DNA from: Siphonodentalium dalli
Lineage: Eukaryota > Mollusca > Scaphopoda > Gadilida > Siphonodentaliidae
Length of the DNA stretch: 64,000 bases
Assembly: GCA_032622095.1 (NCBI GenBank)
Contig: CP136064.1
Coordinates: forward strand, 148,616,864 to 148,680,863
Reading direction: 5' to 3'
Shown: piece by piece, positions 48,124 through 59,325 of the stretch
Layout of the letters: each line of letters begins with the position of its first letter
How positions within the stretch are numbered: position 1 is the first letter of the stretch
The notes under the pieces: model-generated
The model's database searches: none
What the model was told of the DNA's origin: nothing
The model's input: the letters and a program-made list of their open reading frames with translations, nothing else
Position numbers and translations under genes: made by a program

Positions 48124-48788
48124 CGTATATCAATTGCTATTCCTTTCTATATAATCCTGGTGCCATCTATAGACATAGAGATAATTTCAGACCCCCCCCC
48201 CCCCCCCAATTTTATATCATTGCTGCTTTAGTACAGTCGCGATATATTACATGGCAACATCGCTCCACTAATTTATGTCAGTTCATCGGTATAAACCCCT
48301 TTTTCTCCGAGTCCATATAACCAACCCAACATCTTATAGAAGTCCATAAATGACTATTATGGCACTATATAGAGATGACTAAAATTCTGACGCCCCCTAT
48401 TTTACAGCCTTGTTGCAATGTTCAGTAGAGTTGAGATGCATAATATGTCAACATTGGTCATTATCGCTCTATAAATTTATATCGGTTCAACCCTTAGTTC
48501 CCTGTATCGCCCACCCCTCCCTGAATTTATTTTTTCATTTGTATTATAGTCTCGTTACGTACACATTTTATCTCTTGTAACTTTTGCTTCAATGCGTCGA
48601 GTTCCGCTGCAGGGAATACAAAACTGACAACATTTTGAAATGTTAGCAGGCTTCAAACTCATCTTATCCAAGAAAAACTCTGGTTACACAGGGTTACATA
48701 AGAAATTTGTGTATATGGTGTACGCGCATTTGTTGAGTTAAAAACCAAAGGTCCCAAGTCAAGGTCCAAATCCCCAACACACTGTTGT
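48124..48788. other. Intergenic DNA, no gene recognised
   Basis: It contains a 16-base C-run at 48192-48207. Phrases around ACATTGGTCATTATCGCTC recur here and at about 47383 and 47470 in degenerate form, an old tandem repeat of roughly 90-250 bp. Confidence 0.35.
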
Positions 48789-49335
48789 GAGGTTTAACTC
48801 CATCTACAAACAGTAATGTCCAAAGTAATTGATCACTTAACCACAGCAAAATTATGGGTATTTTTTCATGATTTTAAATCCTGAAAAATTACCCATAATT
48901 ATGCTGTGGTTAAGTGGTCAATTACTTTGGGCATTACTGTAACCAATATAAGGATTTGAGGTTTAATGATAACTCAATCCTCATACAGTAATGTTCAAAG
49001 TAATTGACCACTTAAGCACAGCAGAATAATGGGTAATTTATCAGGATTTTAAATGCTGAAAAAAATACCCATAATTCTGCTGTGGTTAAGTGGTCAATTA
49101 CTTTGGGCATTACTGTAACCAATATAAGGATTTGAGGTTTAATGATAACTCAATCCTCATACAGTAATGTTCAAAGTAATTGACCACTTAACCAGAGCAG
49201 AATTATTTGTAATTTTTCAGGATTTTAAATCCTGAAAAATTACCAATAAGTCTGATCTGGTTAAGTGGTCAATTACTTTGGGCATTACTGTAACCAATAT
49301 AAGGATGTGAGGTTTAATGAGAACTCCATCCACAT
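48789..49335. repeat. Tandem array of three long hairpins, period about 176 bp
   Basis: The palindromes at 48810-48940, 48985-49116 and 49161-49291 each have arms of about 60 bp, from ACAGTAATGTYCAAAGTAATT to its inverse AATTACTTTGGGCATTACTGT. Each centre reads AATCCTGAAAAATTAC or a close variant. They are separated by a 44 bp direct spacer (AACCAATATAAGGATTTGAGG + TTTAATGATAACTC). The outer spacer halves (GAGGTTTAACTCCATC and TTTAATGAGAACTCCATC) differ from the inner ones, marking the array ends. No coding. Confidence 0.9.
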
Positions 49336-51335
49336 AACTAATAAATATGTGTGAAAATTAAAACAAAATAAATTCCATGATGGCGTCCAATATGGACTGC
49401 CTAATTCTGCTCCAAAACATGTATATTGAATATATGGATGTTTATTGGCGGAAACCGATTATTTCAATGATATTTTCATTAACTGGGATCCAAAACCTGA
49501 CTTACGGGAGCGTACTTCGCGTGCGACTGTATCTTAAGCATATGTGCATATTTAATAAGCCAACAATTGGAATCCCAACAGAAGATTGGCGTGGGTCCCT
49601 TGTGCGATCTGTCCATCGAAAATTATTTAGACATCTCAAGACACATAAGACCCAATAACTTAATATACAGAATAGATACATCTATTGCCTGAGTGACTAA
49701 TATTTATATTTGTTACAATGAGGTCAAATAGTTGCGAAGCCAGCACCACAATTCTTTCCCTCCATAGTAAATCTTAAAACAACTTCTAAAGAATTATTAA
49801 TTTACCTTATATTTGGTATGGAGCGTCCTTGGTTTACTGGAGTTCAGATTTGTTAACACCACGTCACCAAGTTAATTACTTGCGAAGCCACAGCCATAAC
49901 TATTTCCCTCCATAGTAATTCTCAAAACAACTTCTTAAGAACAATTGACCAGGTCAGTCGCGCAATTATTGGAAGAGCCACGGTCAATCATTTTTAAAAA
50001 CCAAATGCTATATTTAAATTATTGCTTTATTTAACAAACAAACAAAAAAATGAGAAAATTAACTTTTACTACTTGCTAAATTTTATCTTTTAATTATTTC
50101 ATTTAAATTTTAGTATTTACAGCATACTAAGTCCAAGTCTTTATAATCTGTTGAGTGACCCCACAGTCGTTTACTTGCTTTGTTAGTAATAATTTGAAGG
50201 ATTACTTGTTTAAACGCAATTATTATCAAAATATTTTATGTATTTTTTATAATTTCTATTTATATGTAATATACTATAATCTTGGTGGCGTTACCATTTC
50301 TGACTATGGTTTTCTTGTATACACTGAGTCCGTGTCCACGCCCGATAACCCTATAGGCTGGTGGCTGGGTAGGCATATTGCTGTAGTGATATTGTGTGGC
50401 GCTAATTTTCACACGTGTGCTCAGGAAAATCATAAAATCTGGAATCCACCCGGCGAGAACGCTTATGGCATAAGATAGGACCATGACTGGTGTATTCATA
50501 CACCATTTGTGATAGCCGTGTGCCTTTAGATATATTTTTTATTACTTAATTTGTCGAATTTTACAACCGGTTTTTGTCGTTTATCAAAGAAACTACCTAA
50601 TATAAATGGTAGAAATCTCGATATGTAGGATTCATATACACATGTCACAAGATGCACATTCCATTGATACAATGAAACCAAAATCCACAATAAAAGACAT
50701 ATTTTTCGTGGAAAAATATCGATTTTCCCGAGTGTCATATCACAAATTTATGACAGGCATATTGCCTCCGCAGATAGGCTCATGGCAAAGCACAAACTTG
50801 TTATGAAAGGCAAGTGGCATTGTTGATAGGCACGTTGTAAATATTGACCAAGCTCCAATTTAGCACTTTAAAGCCAACAATATGCAACTTCTGGCATATA
50901 TTATTTTATAAATACACTCTGGAATGATTATTCATTCATATAAAATAGACAGAACCACACATATGTGTGCATGACGTGAAAATTAACGGACGAGTTTGTT
51001 ACGCGGAATGTTACAACGATGATTCGCGAGTTGTAACTTGCAGCATAATTTAATTTTCTCACCACGCACACATAATGTGTGGTTGTATTTTATTACACAC
51101 CCACTAGAACTATTCAACATCGAGATTTAGCGTTTATTGATTCGTTTCTGTCGTAATTTATAGCCATTTTTATCAAACTGACAGGCGACTTTATTAATAA
51201 AGTTTGTAGTTCTTGTTCAAAAGATAAAGTTGACGTAATTTGTGACTCGTGACGTCGACGTTTTCCGTATTGTATACGTGTTGAATACGTTGGTAAAGAT
51301 ATTGTATGGGCTACACACGGCTCAATATAAGAAAA
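49336..51335. other. Intergenic DNA with a family A repeat fragment
   Basis: 49690-49990 carries two degenerate family A core units (CATAGTAATTCTCAAAACAAC, GAGGTCAAATAGTTGCGAAG). The ATG-started frame at 49377-49658 (93 codons) was considered but has no domain. The rest is AT-rich and featureless. Confidence 0.35.
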
Positions 51336-51401
51336 TTAACACAACGATTCATCTAGATCGGGCTCTATTTCTTCTGGTTCCGACATTATTTTAGCTTCTT
51401 T
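51336..51401 (-). CDS. Candidate terminal exon encoding an acidic C-terminus
   Basis: On the minus strand an acceptor with a pyrimidine tract (CAATTATCTATTTCAG) precedes 22 codons, KEAKIMSEPEEIEPDLDESLC plus TAA. The acidic tail is protein-like. The frame is also open upstream to an ATG at 51572 (78 aa in total), so an unspliced small protein is the alternative. No upstream exon is identified on the minus strand and no domain is recognised. Confidence 0.25.
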   Translation of the reverse strand, partial: KEAKIMSEPEEIEPDLDESLC

Positions 51402-51941
51402 CTGAAATAGATAATTGAGCGGAGACTGAGTCAGATATAAATACAATTGGACCACTGTAAATGGTTGGCATTTTTTGTCAATACCGTGGGGCAGGTTGAG
51501 TACGAAGTAGGTACAAAGTGTCGGCTCTTTCACTAATGGCCTTCTAACGTCAACCATTTCTGAGATATGCATTACAGTTTAAACGGAAGTTGCAAAACCC
51601 GCCCAAATTTGTGCTATTATTTCATAATAAACTGAATAAATACTAATTATTTCTAAGTTTTAATACATTTTATCAGATTTATTGACTAATTTCTGCATTT
51701 AGAAGCAGAATCTTAGATTTAAATGTCAGAAAATCTGAAATCATCCCGCGATGACAACTCGATGTTTTTTTTCTGAGGTGATCATTTCTCCGATATGATA
51801 TCGTACTCGGTGAATTTTAGACGCACCCAAAAACCAGCCCCACGGTATTGACAAAAACATTTACCACTATAAATGCCCACGAAATCTCACGGCGATTCCT
51901 CCTATATATAGCCAATGAGACAACAGCGACCACTCAATTAA

Positions 51942-52410
51942 AGGTACTCAACCCGATAAAACTCCTCTCAATTACTATTTCAATGGCTTCGGGGGTCAAA
52001 AATATTTGATTCGAGTCGAGGAAGTCACCCATCAAAGCTCAGATTTGTTAGATATCGATTTTAGAAATCTATTATTTTTCATTATCGGGAATACTATCTG
52101 GCCCAGAACTCAGTAAAAATTGCGTTAAAATAACCACTTGATTTTAGAGTTATTCATCCTTGTCTGTTTGAATAGATTTTGAGTACACATCCAGAGCAGA
52201 TTACGGCAGTTATTAGTACTAATCTCGAGAACATAACAAATTTGAAAAATCAATATCTAATAACTCTGAGCTTTGTTTGATGGGTTCCTCGACTCGAATC
52301 AAATATTTTTTACCCCCAAAGCCAAAGAAATAGTAATATAGGACCCTCTGATCGGATTGTTGTTGTTGGAATCTGTTGAGATGGGGACCCTCTTTACGGG
52401 TTGAGTACCT
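51942..52410. mobile_element. TTAA-type MITE, tandem copy 1 (469 bp)
   Basis: The ends are AGGTACTCAACCCG and CGGGTTGAGTACCT (perfect 14 bp inverted repeats), flanked by TTAA at 51938-51941 and 52411-52414. Inner subterminal parts are also inverted (CTATTTCAATGGCTTCGGGG against CCCCAAAGCCAAAGAAATAG). piggyBac-like by its target site; no transposase. Confidence 0.85.
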
Positions 52411-52414
52411 TTAA

Positions 52415-52884
52415 ATGTACTCAACCCGATAAAACTCCTCTCAATTACTATTTCAATGGCTTCGGGGGTCAAAAATATTTGATTCGAGTCGAGGAAGTCA
52501 CCCATCAAAGCTCAGATTTGTTAGATATCGATTTTAGAAATCTATTATTTTTCATTATCGGGAATACTATCTGGCCCAGAACTCAGTAAAAATTGCGTTA
52601 AAATTACCACTTGATTTTAGAGTTATTCATCCTTGTCTGTTTGAATAGATTTTGAGTACACATCCAGAGCAGATTACGGCAGTTATTAGTACTAATCTCG
52701 AGAACATAACAAATTTGAAAAATCAATATCTAATAACTCTTGAGCTTTGTTTGATGGGTTCCTCGACTCGAATCAAATATTTTTTACCCCCAAAGCCAAA
52801 GAAATAGTAATATAGGACCCTCTGATCGGATTGTTGTTGTTGGAATCTGTTGAGATGGGGACCCTCTTTACTGGTTGAGTACCT
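52415..52884. mobile_element. TTAA-type MITE, tandem copy 2 (470 bp)
   Basis: Almost identical to copy 1; visible differences are the first bases (ATGTACTC), CTGGTTGAG at the right end, AATAACC/AATTACC and one inserted T. It shares the central TTAA (52411-52414) with copy 1 and ends at TTAA 52885-52888. The near-identity indicates a very recent event. Confidence 0.85.
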
Positions 52885-52888
52885 TTAA

Positions 52889-55014
52889 GTTAACGCCCCA
52901 CACACATTTGTATTATCGCTCGGTGCTCCTGTTTATGTATATGGGTAATTCTCCCGTAAACGAGCAAACCCATGTCCTGCGTTATTAGTTCATCCTATGA
53001 AAAACAATGGCCACCATACATAAAAGTGATGGTAATGATCTTGTAGCTCACGATACAGGCATTTATTAGAGACATTTCGGGTTTAGTATGGACGTGTGAC
53101 AACATATATGCCATGTGTATATTATAGGCTACGCACCCCGAAACAGCATGTCCCAAATCAAAGGCATTCAACTTCCCTGATTGTTCCCATTCGCCAACGA
53201 ACGATTTATCTTTAAACCAATTAATATTCTTGTGCGGAATTTTGCACTGAACGCCATGCAATTCGTATACTTTTTATGAAATTAAATATTTAGTTAGTGG
53301 AAAGCATGTGAAGTCTTCCAAAAGCATGTCCCGTTATATAGAATCATTACCCAAACGCACGATAAAGACGGCTGATATTTTCACCAGAAACATAGCTTGT
53401 TCATATCTATGGTTGCATCGTGGAGTAAATATCCTTTAATGTCTAGAAAAAATAAACCCAGGTTATGTTTCCTTGAATAATTTTTCAAAATCAACCTTTG
53501 AAACTAGAAATCGCTAGCGTATATTTATTCAGCGTCATTACACAAACGCAGACCATTTAAATGTTACATGCTGTAGGCGAACGATTAAAAGTTTATTTTG
53601 AAAGCTCGCAGCGGTTGTTTGTTCATAAACTAGTTCATTTTCGTAGGTGATGGATATTCAAAATATAAGAGCGCGCTGAAACGAAAGTCGTCATTACCCA
53701 AACGCGTCATTACCCAAACACTCCTTCTGTTTGGGTAATGACGCAATTTTAATTTTGAAATATCCAGAGACGCAAACACGATCTAACAAATAAAACATGT
53801 TAAGGGATGATCTGGGTGTAAATAAAAAGAACAAATATGACATATGGATTAGTTTTAGTGCGTTTATATAAAATCGGGGGGGGGGGGGTGAGTGAATGAG
53901 TGGTGGGGTGGGGTGGGGGGGGGGGTTGATCAACGGAATCTAACGAATTCTCTAAATGGATTGACGTTTACATCAAACAATCTCAGTGAGAAGCAGATGA
54001 CAATTTGAAAAGTCAATTATTTCCGTACTTTTCAACAATCGTTCTGCCTGCGGGGCGATTTCCGGCTCGTGTGTTATAGCAACGGCGTCAAAATACACAT
54101 TTTGGACCATCAGAATATCACACTGACAATGCTATCTGATTGAGCGCACCGAGAACCCCCCAAATACCAAATTTCAGTTCAATATCTTGAAACATGTAAG
54201 AGAAATCCATCGACAATGTTTTCTACTCTAAATTATCATTGCAATTTGGCGAACCCCTTGGGGAACAGACTTTGATTGACGTATGTTCACGTTGTCTACA
54301 TCAGAGTTCCTCGATCGTTTGGAGTCAAACCAAGTGTACGAGGGACCAGGGCATGCCCGACTTGATAGGAATCGCCTTTTATGCGATCAAAATCTGTTTC
54401 CAATTATCATATCTGAACGCTGTATTCGTTGACCTCTTAGAGAGTTTGAACTCTAAGTCACGCCCACAAAGCACATCAATTTTCACCACGTATATTCAAA
54501 TGGCTGTATCTCATAGACGTCTCAACGTGCGGAGCTACGCAATACGTCGTTTGGACGGATACATCACCGGCTACTCAAACAATATATACTCATAACGATA
54601 ATTCAACTATTAAAGGGCACATGTCAACAAGTTTTTGAGAAAGAGCGAATTTGACAATGACGTTGCCCTGATTCAACCCCAAAAAAACGTCATTGGCACA
54701 TGCTGTAATGAACGACCTTGACCTGGCCCTATAATTTTGCCCAATGTCATTTTCGTGGTCACCAATAGCTGTGCTACATACTCACATAAAATTCATCGGC
54801 ATGATTGTGACAAACTTTTTTTTCCCAGAATTTTCTGGACGAAATTGTTCATTTAATGGAGAATCACCCATATGCGGCATAAATGGGTCATGGTCCAGGT
54901 CCACTATATGTATGCTCTAGCTATACAGGTTCTAGCGTACCCTAATTTTCGCACCTGATATTTCTCTGAGCCCAATGTCTTTACCAATATTGATACCACA
55001 TACAATTATGTATA
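52889..55014. other. Intergenic DNA; small ATTACCCAAACG hairpin
   Basis: GTCATTACCCAAAC recurs near 53531 (variant), 53694 and 53706. At 53704-53745 it forms a hairpin with GTTTGGGTAATGACGC. G-runs lie at 53876-53888 and about 53920. The frame at 54239-54595 (118 aa) has no recognised domain and is not accepted. Confidence 0.4.
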
Positions 55015-55692
55015 ACAAGAGATGGACTGTCGTCCAGCATACCGCCTCGTGTGGGCATATCGATAACTTATGAGGGCTATACTCAGACAGATGGACCCAA
55101 ACACCAGCATTTTCATATAAACAAAGATGAGTAACTATAGAACAATAAAAACAAAACAAACATTTGAATGTGCCATTAAATGTCCTCATAGTGGTGAATA
55201 TCCATACAAAATTTCATTGAGATCCGAGCATTACTATTCCAAGTTATGACCTGAACAGACATCGATGATCGGATGGACCAAACAACCAACATTTCCAGAT
55301 AAACAAAGATGAATAACTCTAGAATGCAAAAGCAGAACAGAACAATGGAACCATCTGTTGAATGTCCACATAGTAGTGAACATCCATACTAAATTTCATT
55401 GAGATCCCAGCACAACTGTTGAAGTTACGACATGAACAGACACCAGACGGACCAAAAAGTCAACATTTCCAGATAAACAAAGATGAATAACTCCAGAATG
55501 GAAAATCCGAACAAAACGATGGAACCCTCTTTTTAATGTCCTCATAGTAGTGAATATCCATACCAAATTACATTGAGATCCGAGCACTACTGTTCAAGTT
55601 ATGACATGAACAGACCTCGGACGTACGTACGGACGCACGGACAGACAGGTGCAAAACAGTATACCCCCCTTTAAAAAAGGGGGGGGGGTATA
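55015..55692. mobile_element. Family I element, inverted copy
   Basis: It reads in reverse of 42848-43681: it starts ACAAGAGATGGACTGTCGTCC, passes core units with CCAACATTTCCAGATAAAC and TTCATTGAGATCC, then GGACGCACGGACAGACAGG, and ends in the hairpin TATACCCCCCTTTAAAAAAG + GGG. It has one core unit fewer than the plus-oriented copy. Confidence 0.75.
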
Positions 55693-56985
55693 ACTATTAG
55701 CTACATTTAGCATTGGCGGGACATTGAATTATTGTTAATAGTATCGTATGCTGTTATTTATTTGTGTGCGGTTTATATTCCATAAACCGACGTAGACATG
55801 AATCGTTCTGGTCGAAGAGAAAAAAAACAAATATATGAACGCCATTCTTTCGCAGAACGCCAAAAATAAAACCGGATATAAATGGTAGCTATATTATCTA
55901 TATGTAGTGGACCATGACCATTCAGCCTGAAAACTGCACAAAGCTGGCATGGCTCATTTTTTTTACATTAAAATATGCTGAATAGTTGGGCTATACTTTC
56001 CCCATTTTCAATTAAAACCCCATTTTGCAAGTTTGTCACAGTTAAAACGTTTTACATTACAACTGCCAGTATTTAGTTCTTGGAAATAAGTAGTGTATGT
56101 TTCCTGACTCATGGACGATGTGAATTTACAACACTGTGAATAATATAGCATCATAAAAGCGTTTTTTCTCAGACTAAAACCACTATTGATCATTGTGCTA
56201 CATGCGTATCTGTGTTTGCCATATGTCTATCCTCTCGGTGTTTGGCTATTCAATATGCCTACCACAAAATATTGACGGGACAGTATGTCAAATAGCTTTT
56301 TTTAACTGAAAAATGCATTATTTGAGTTCGCAGTCATGTTTGTCTTGTTACTGAGATACTATACCACATGTATCCACGAAAATAACTTACAAATCGACAT
56401 GCTGAGCAAATTTGGGAGTCTGTTTACTTTGAAAGAGATATTTTGTCTTCAAACAACGTATTCTACAATGCCAAATTGTTACCAAGAAGTTCAACTTATA
56501 AATCAGACATTGCTGCAGTAAGTTGCCCCTTTACCTCCTTCAGCTGAATCTTCAGCCACTCTATTTCAGAGAGGCCACTTGCATCATTATCATTATTAGA
56601 ACTGTGTTTGGAACGCATCTTTGCAAATAACAGTATTTCAACGATCATTCAAATCACACTATAATAGAAACAAGTCCAGTGGTTAGCTAAACTGTAAATA
56701 TAGCAATGGTTCAACTCAGTGGCATCGGTGAATGCAAGATATGAAAGTCCATCAAGATCGAATTCTAAGACATCAATATTCTGGTTGGCACAATAGGCAC
56801 AATCATTCGAGTATCGATCCCACTGGGTTGAGCTAAGCAATGAAGCCAGTGGGCTGTGTACCTTCTAACTGGTCACTTCCTTGCGACATTTAGATGCTGT
56901 CCAATCCTAAGTACTCATGTCACATCCCACCGCTGCCAGCACTTTTGTAAAACACAGGGGGGGGGGGGGGTAATCTAGATGCACA
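55693..56985. other. Intergenic DNA, no gene recognised
   Basis: AT-rich; a G-run of 14 lies at 56957-56970, preceded by CA (CAGGGG form). Frames at 56008-56193 (minus) and 56336-56521 (plus) are not supported. Confidence 0.35.
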
Positions 56986-57105
56986 ATGGTAGCGGACACC
57001 GAGGGGGTGATACCACCGGAATCCCTACGTGCTCAAAACGCGGTGTCTATTATTAATACTAAGGCACGTGAGGCCGTCTGGATGCAAGGGGTTACCTCGG
57101 GCCAG
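56986..57105 (+). CDS. Candidate first coding exon (40 codons), unrecognised gene
   Basis: The ATG at 56986 (context GCACAATGG, with an in-frame TAA 18 bases upstream) opens MVADTEGVIPPESLRAQNAV and runs through TKAREAVWMQGVTSGQ to a consensus donor CCAG|GTATGTG at 57106, in phase 0. The composition is protein-like, and GC is higher than in the flanks. No phase-matching downstream exon was identified in the remaining window, and the compact virus-like genes that follow make a long intron unlikely, unless this gene was interrupted by their insertion. Confidence 0.35.
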
Positions 57106-57639
57106 GTATGTGACTAATAACGTATTTAATAACAAAGACATGTTCTGTATGCCTTAATATCCCATTGCTAGCCACGCCTATCGTTTGGTCCCTGTTTCCT
57201 GTGTTTTCTAGATATACGAGCCTGATTTGAAAACGTGGTTCTCCAAAAGAATTCAACGCCCTGTAAAATCTGACAAACAAGCATTGAATGCCCCGTAATT
57301 TTGTTATTATTTGTATTGAACCGTTCTGGTAAACTTTCGATTACACACTGTAAAATGCCTTACACTTAAAAAAAATTGTATATTGGAATGAAAACTGAAG
57401 TGACGTCGATCGCTAGTATCAAAATATATTATAGAACACCAATAACAAATTCATGTGGGAACAATTGAACTCATATTACGGTCGTAATCTACAATCTTTT
57501 TTCAACATATACAATTTTTAATTTAGCCCTCAAGCTGGTGCCAATAATGTGCTATAATAGGGTTTTATATGGTGTGGCATGGTGTTCTAAACACCGAAAT
57601 ACACATCATGTCAGTAGTACATGGGTCTTCTCTACGGCA

Positions 57640-58050
57640 GATTCGTTGACGGCAGATTCGTTGACAGCAATCGTAAAATTGGGCGTAAGTGTATTTTGAG
57701 TATGTTAGTACTATAGTACTATATATTTGAGAATCGTTGATAAAAATGGGCGTAAGTATATTTTCGATAGAGCAGGGCGTCAGAGCGTCCTGTTGGTGTG
57801 TGTATATTGTTGACTAACAAGTTGGTTCATCGTGTATAAGTGTGAAGTTGTTTTTTTTGGGGAACTTTGTAATTTCGGCCGACTATTGCGTGTCTGCAAA
57901 TAATCTCAGCTTAAGATGGCTTAACCAATTCATAGAGCAGTATGAGCGTAATGTGTGTATATTGTTGACTAACAAGTCATCGTGTGAAGTTGCTTTGTAA
58001 TCTCGGCCGACTACTGTGTGTCTCACACAGCAAAACAAATAATCACTCGG
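57640..58050. repeat. Direct repeats upstream of the acidic ORF
   Basis: GGCAGATTCGTTGAC occurs twice at about 57640-57670. TGGGCGTAAGTRTATTTT occurs at about 57680 and 57747. A 100 bp block (TGTGTATATTGTTGACTAAC, AAG, then TCATCGTGT, GAAGTTG and CGGCCGACTA) occurs at 57797 and 57953. The last block could be a duplicated promoter or leader of the gene at 58224. Confidence 0.65.
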
Positions 58051-58223
58051 TATTGTTTGTATCAACTTTTTTGGTTTAATTTATTAATCGACAGTCTACA
58101 AATAGTTTATATACCAATTATGTGGGTGCAGATGTTGATGTTTTGTTTTTAGGTATTTATTCTCGAAAAAATATTATTTTTTTCATAACATATTCTAACA
58201 CACACTATCGACAACCTAAAAAA

Positions 58224-58679
58224 ATGCTACTGGAAGAGATTATGAAGTTTTTATGTTTATGCATAGTATATGGCATATACCAATGGATTGTTGACAATGA
58301 TCAACACGAGGACAATACTGAACACGAGGACAATACTGATGAAAGTGATGACGCTTACAATGAAGATGATGACCTGCCTATTTTTCACTGGGTTGGTCTT
58401 ATCAATCAACGGATCCATGCTGATGGTGACAATGGCCAGGGTGACAGGGACTCTGACCAGTGGTCAGTATCCTCCGACAACTCTTATCTGGACGTAGAGG
58501 CTGACTACTGGACCACCAGTTCCCAATCGTCGTGGTCGGATTCTGATTCAAGTACAGGCATCTACCACGAACGTCCCGAAAATTGGGACATTGAAATTGA
58601 ATTGGATACAGAATATGCATATCTGATGGATAGTGCCTATTCATCAGAGGAAATGTCGGACGATTCTGTCGACTGGTAG
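58224..58679 (+). CDS. Acidic Ser-rich protein with N-terminal hydrophobic segment
   Basis: 151 aa from the ATG at 58224 (context AAAAAAATGC), the first ATG of this frame. A short hydrophobic segment (residues 7-23, KFLCLCIVYGIYQWIV) is followed by a strongly acidic region with the direct repeat QHEDNTEHEDNT (27-38), then DESDDAYNEDDD and Ser/Asp/Trp-rich stretches (SSQSSWSDSDSSTG) to the acidic end DDSVDW. The hydrophobic start could be a signal anchor. The uninterrupted frame with biased but non-repetitive composition suggests a real or recently real gene. It lies in the compact region that leads into the virus-like palindrome, but no homologue is recognised. A splice acceptor-like TTTTTAG lies at 58146-58152. 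Confidence 0.5.
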   Translation: MLLEEIMKFLCLCIVYGIYQWIVDNDQHEDNTEHEDNTDESDDAYNEDDDLPIFHWVGLINQRIHADGDNGQGDRDSDQWSVSSDNSYLDVEADYWTTSSQSSWSDSDSSTGIYHERPENWDIEIELDTEYAYLMDSAYSSEEMSDDSVDW

Positions 58680-59018
58680 ATCTAAAAATAATACTCGGAA
58701 GAGCTGTTGATTGAATTGTGTTGTATAATATATTTTTATGTTATCAATAATAAATATATGTATAATCGATTATCTTTTCAATAATAATATCTCGCTGGGT
58801 TCTATCGTGGTAAAAATCTTTTGTTTGACAAGAGATTTTCCACTCAATGTTTGTCACAGACCTACGTCCCCCCTCCCCTCCTCCCCTACCCCACCTTCAC
58901 ATCTCACATCACTTACCCGCACCTATTCATGCACGTACACAGTGTGTACGCGTCGGAGCACAAGACATCCTTAGTATTAGCTCATAGTAAAGCAACGCTC
59001 TTTATTCATCTTTCAACA

Positions 59019-59075
59019 TAAATGACACACTTACATTATCGAGAATTATTGGAAGAATTATTTAAATAGCGTACG
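59019..59075 (-). pseudogene. Degenerate duplicate of the zinc-finger ORF start at 61.17 kb
   Basis: CATAAATGACAC followed by CATTATCG and GAATTATTGGAAGAA matches 61162-61201 closely. In the finger frame on the minus strand this copy has a stop right after the ATG, and the downstream finger sequence is not preserved. It indicates that the region around the minus-strand gene was once duplicated. Confidence 0.5.
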
Positions 59076-59178
59076 TTTATAGAGTTATTGTTCTTAGAAT
59101 GAGAATCGTCAGTCGGTTATTTTAAAAAGCGTTGCTAAAAAGGGGGCGAGGACCCAATGGCTTATCGCGTTAATACTT

Positions 59179-59325
59179 CACCTGTACATATAAACGGCTT
59201 ATTGAGTTATGCATACATATAGTACGTCACCTGCACATATTAGCAGTTTATCGAGCTATTCAGACTTATGCATACATATAGTAATCTTATTACCTGGACA
59301 ATATTAGCAGATTATCACGTGATCA
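59179..59325. repeat. About three degenerate 50 bp units
   Basis: CACCTGTACATATAAACGGC, then TTATTGAGTTATGCATACA, is repeated as CACCTGCACATATTAGCAG + TTTATCGAGC and as ACCTGGACAATATTAGCAGA + TTATCACG. Part of a long non-coding gap (58680-60606). Confidence 0.55.

Noticed and set aside
48789-49335. CRISPR-like array of hairpins
   Set aside because: The units are 130 bp palindromes in an animal genome, and the spacers are identical, not unique.
49377-49658. ATG-started frame of 93 codons following the hairpin array
   Set aside because: The start context is decent, but there is no recognisable domain, splice structure or bias; insufficient to call a gene.
54239-54595. 118-codon plus-strand frame
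   Set aside because: No domain or compositional signal; it does not open on ATG and the surrounding DNA is repeat-like.
58153-58223. Splice acceptor upstream of the acidic ORF that could link it to the exon ending at 57105
   Set aside because: The phases do not match (the acceptor needs one incoming base; the donor at 57105 is phase 0).
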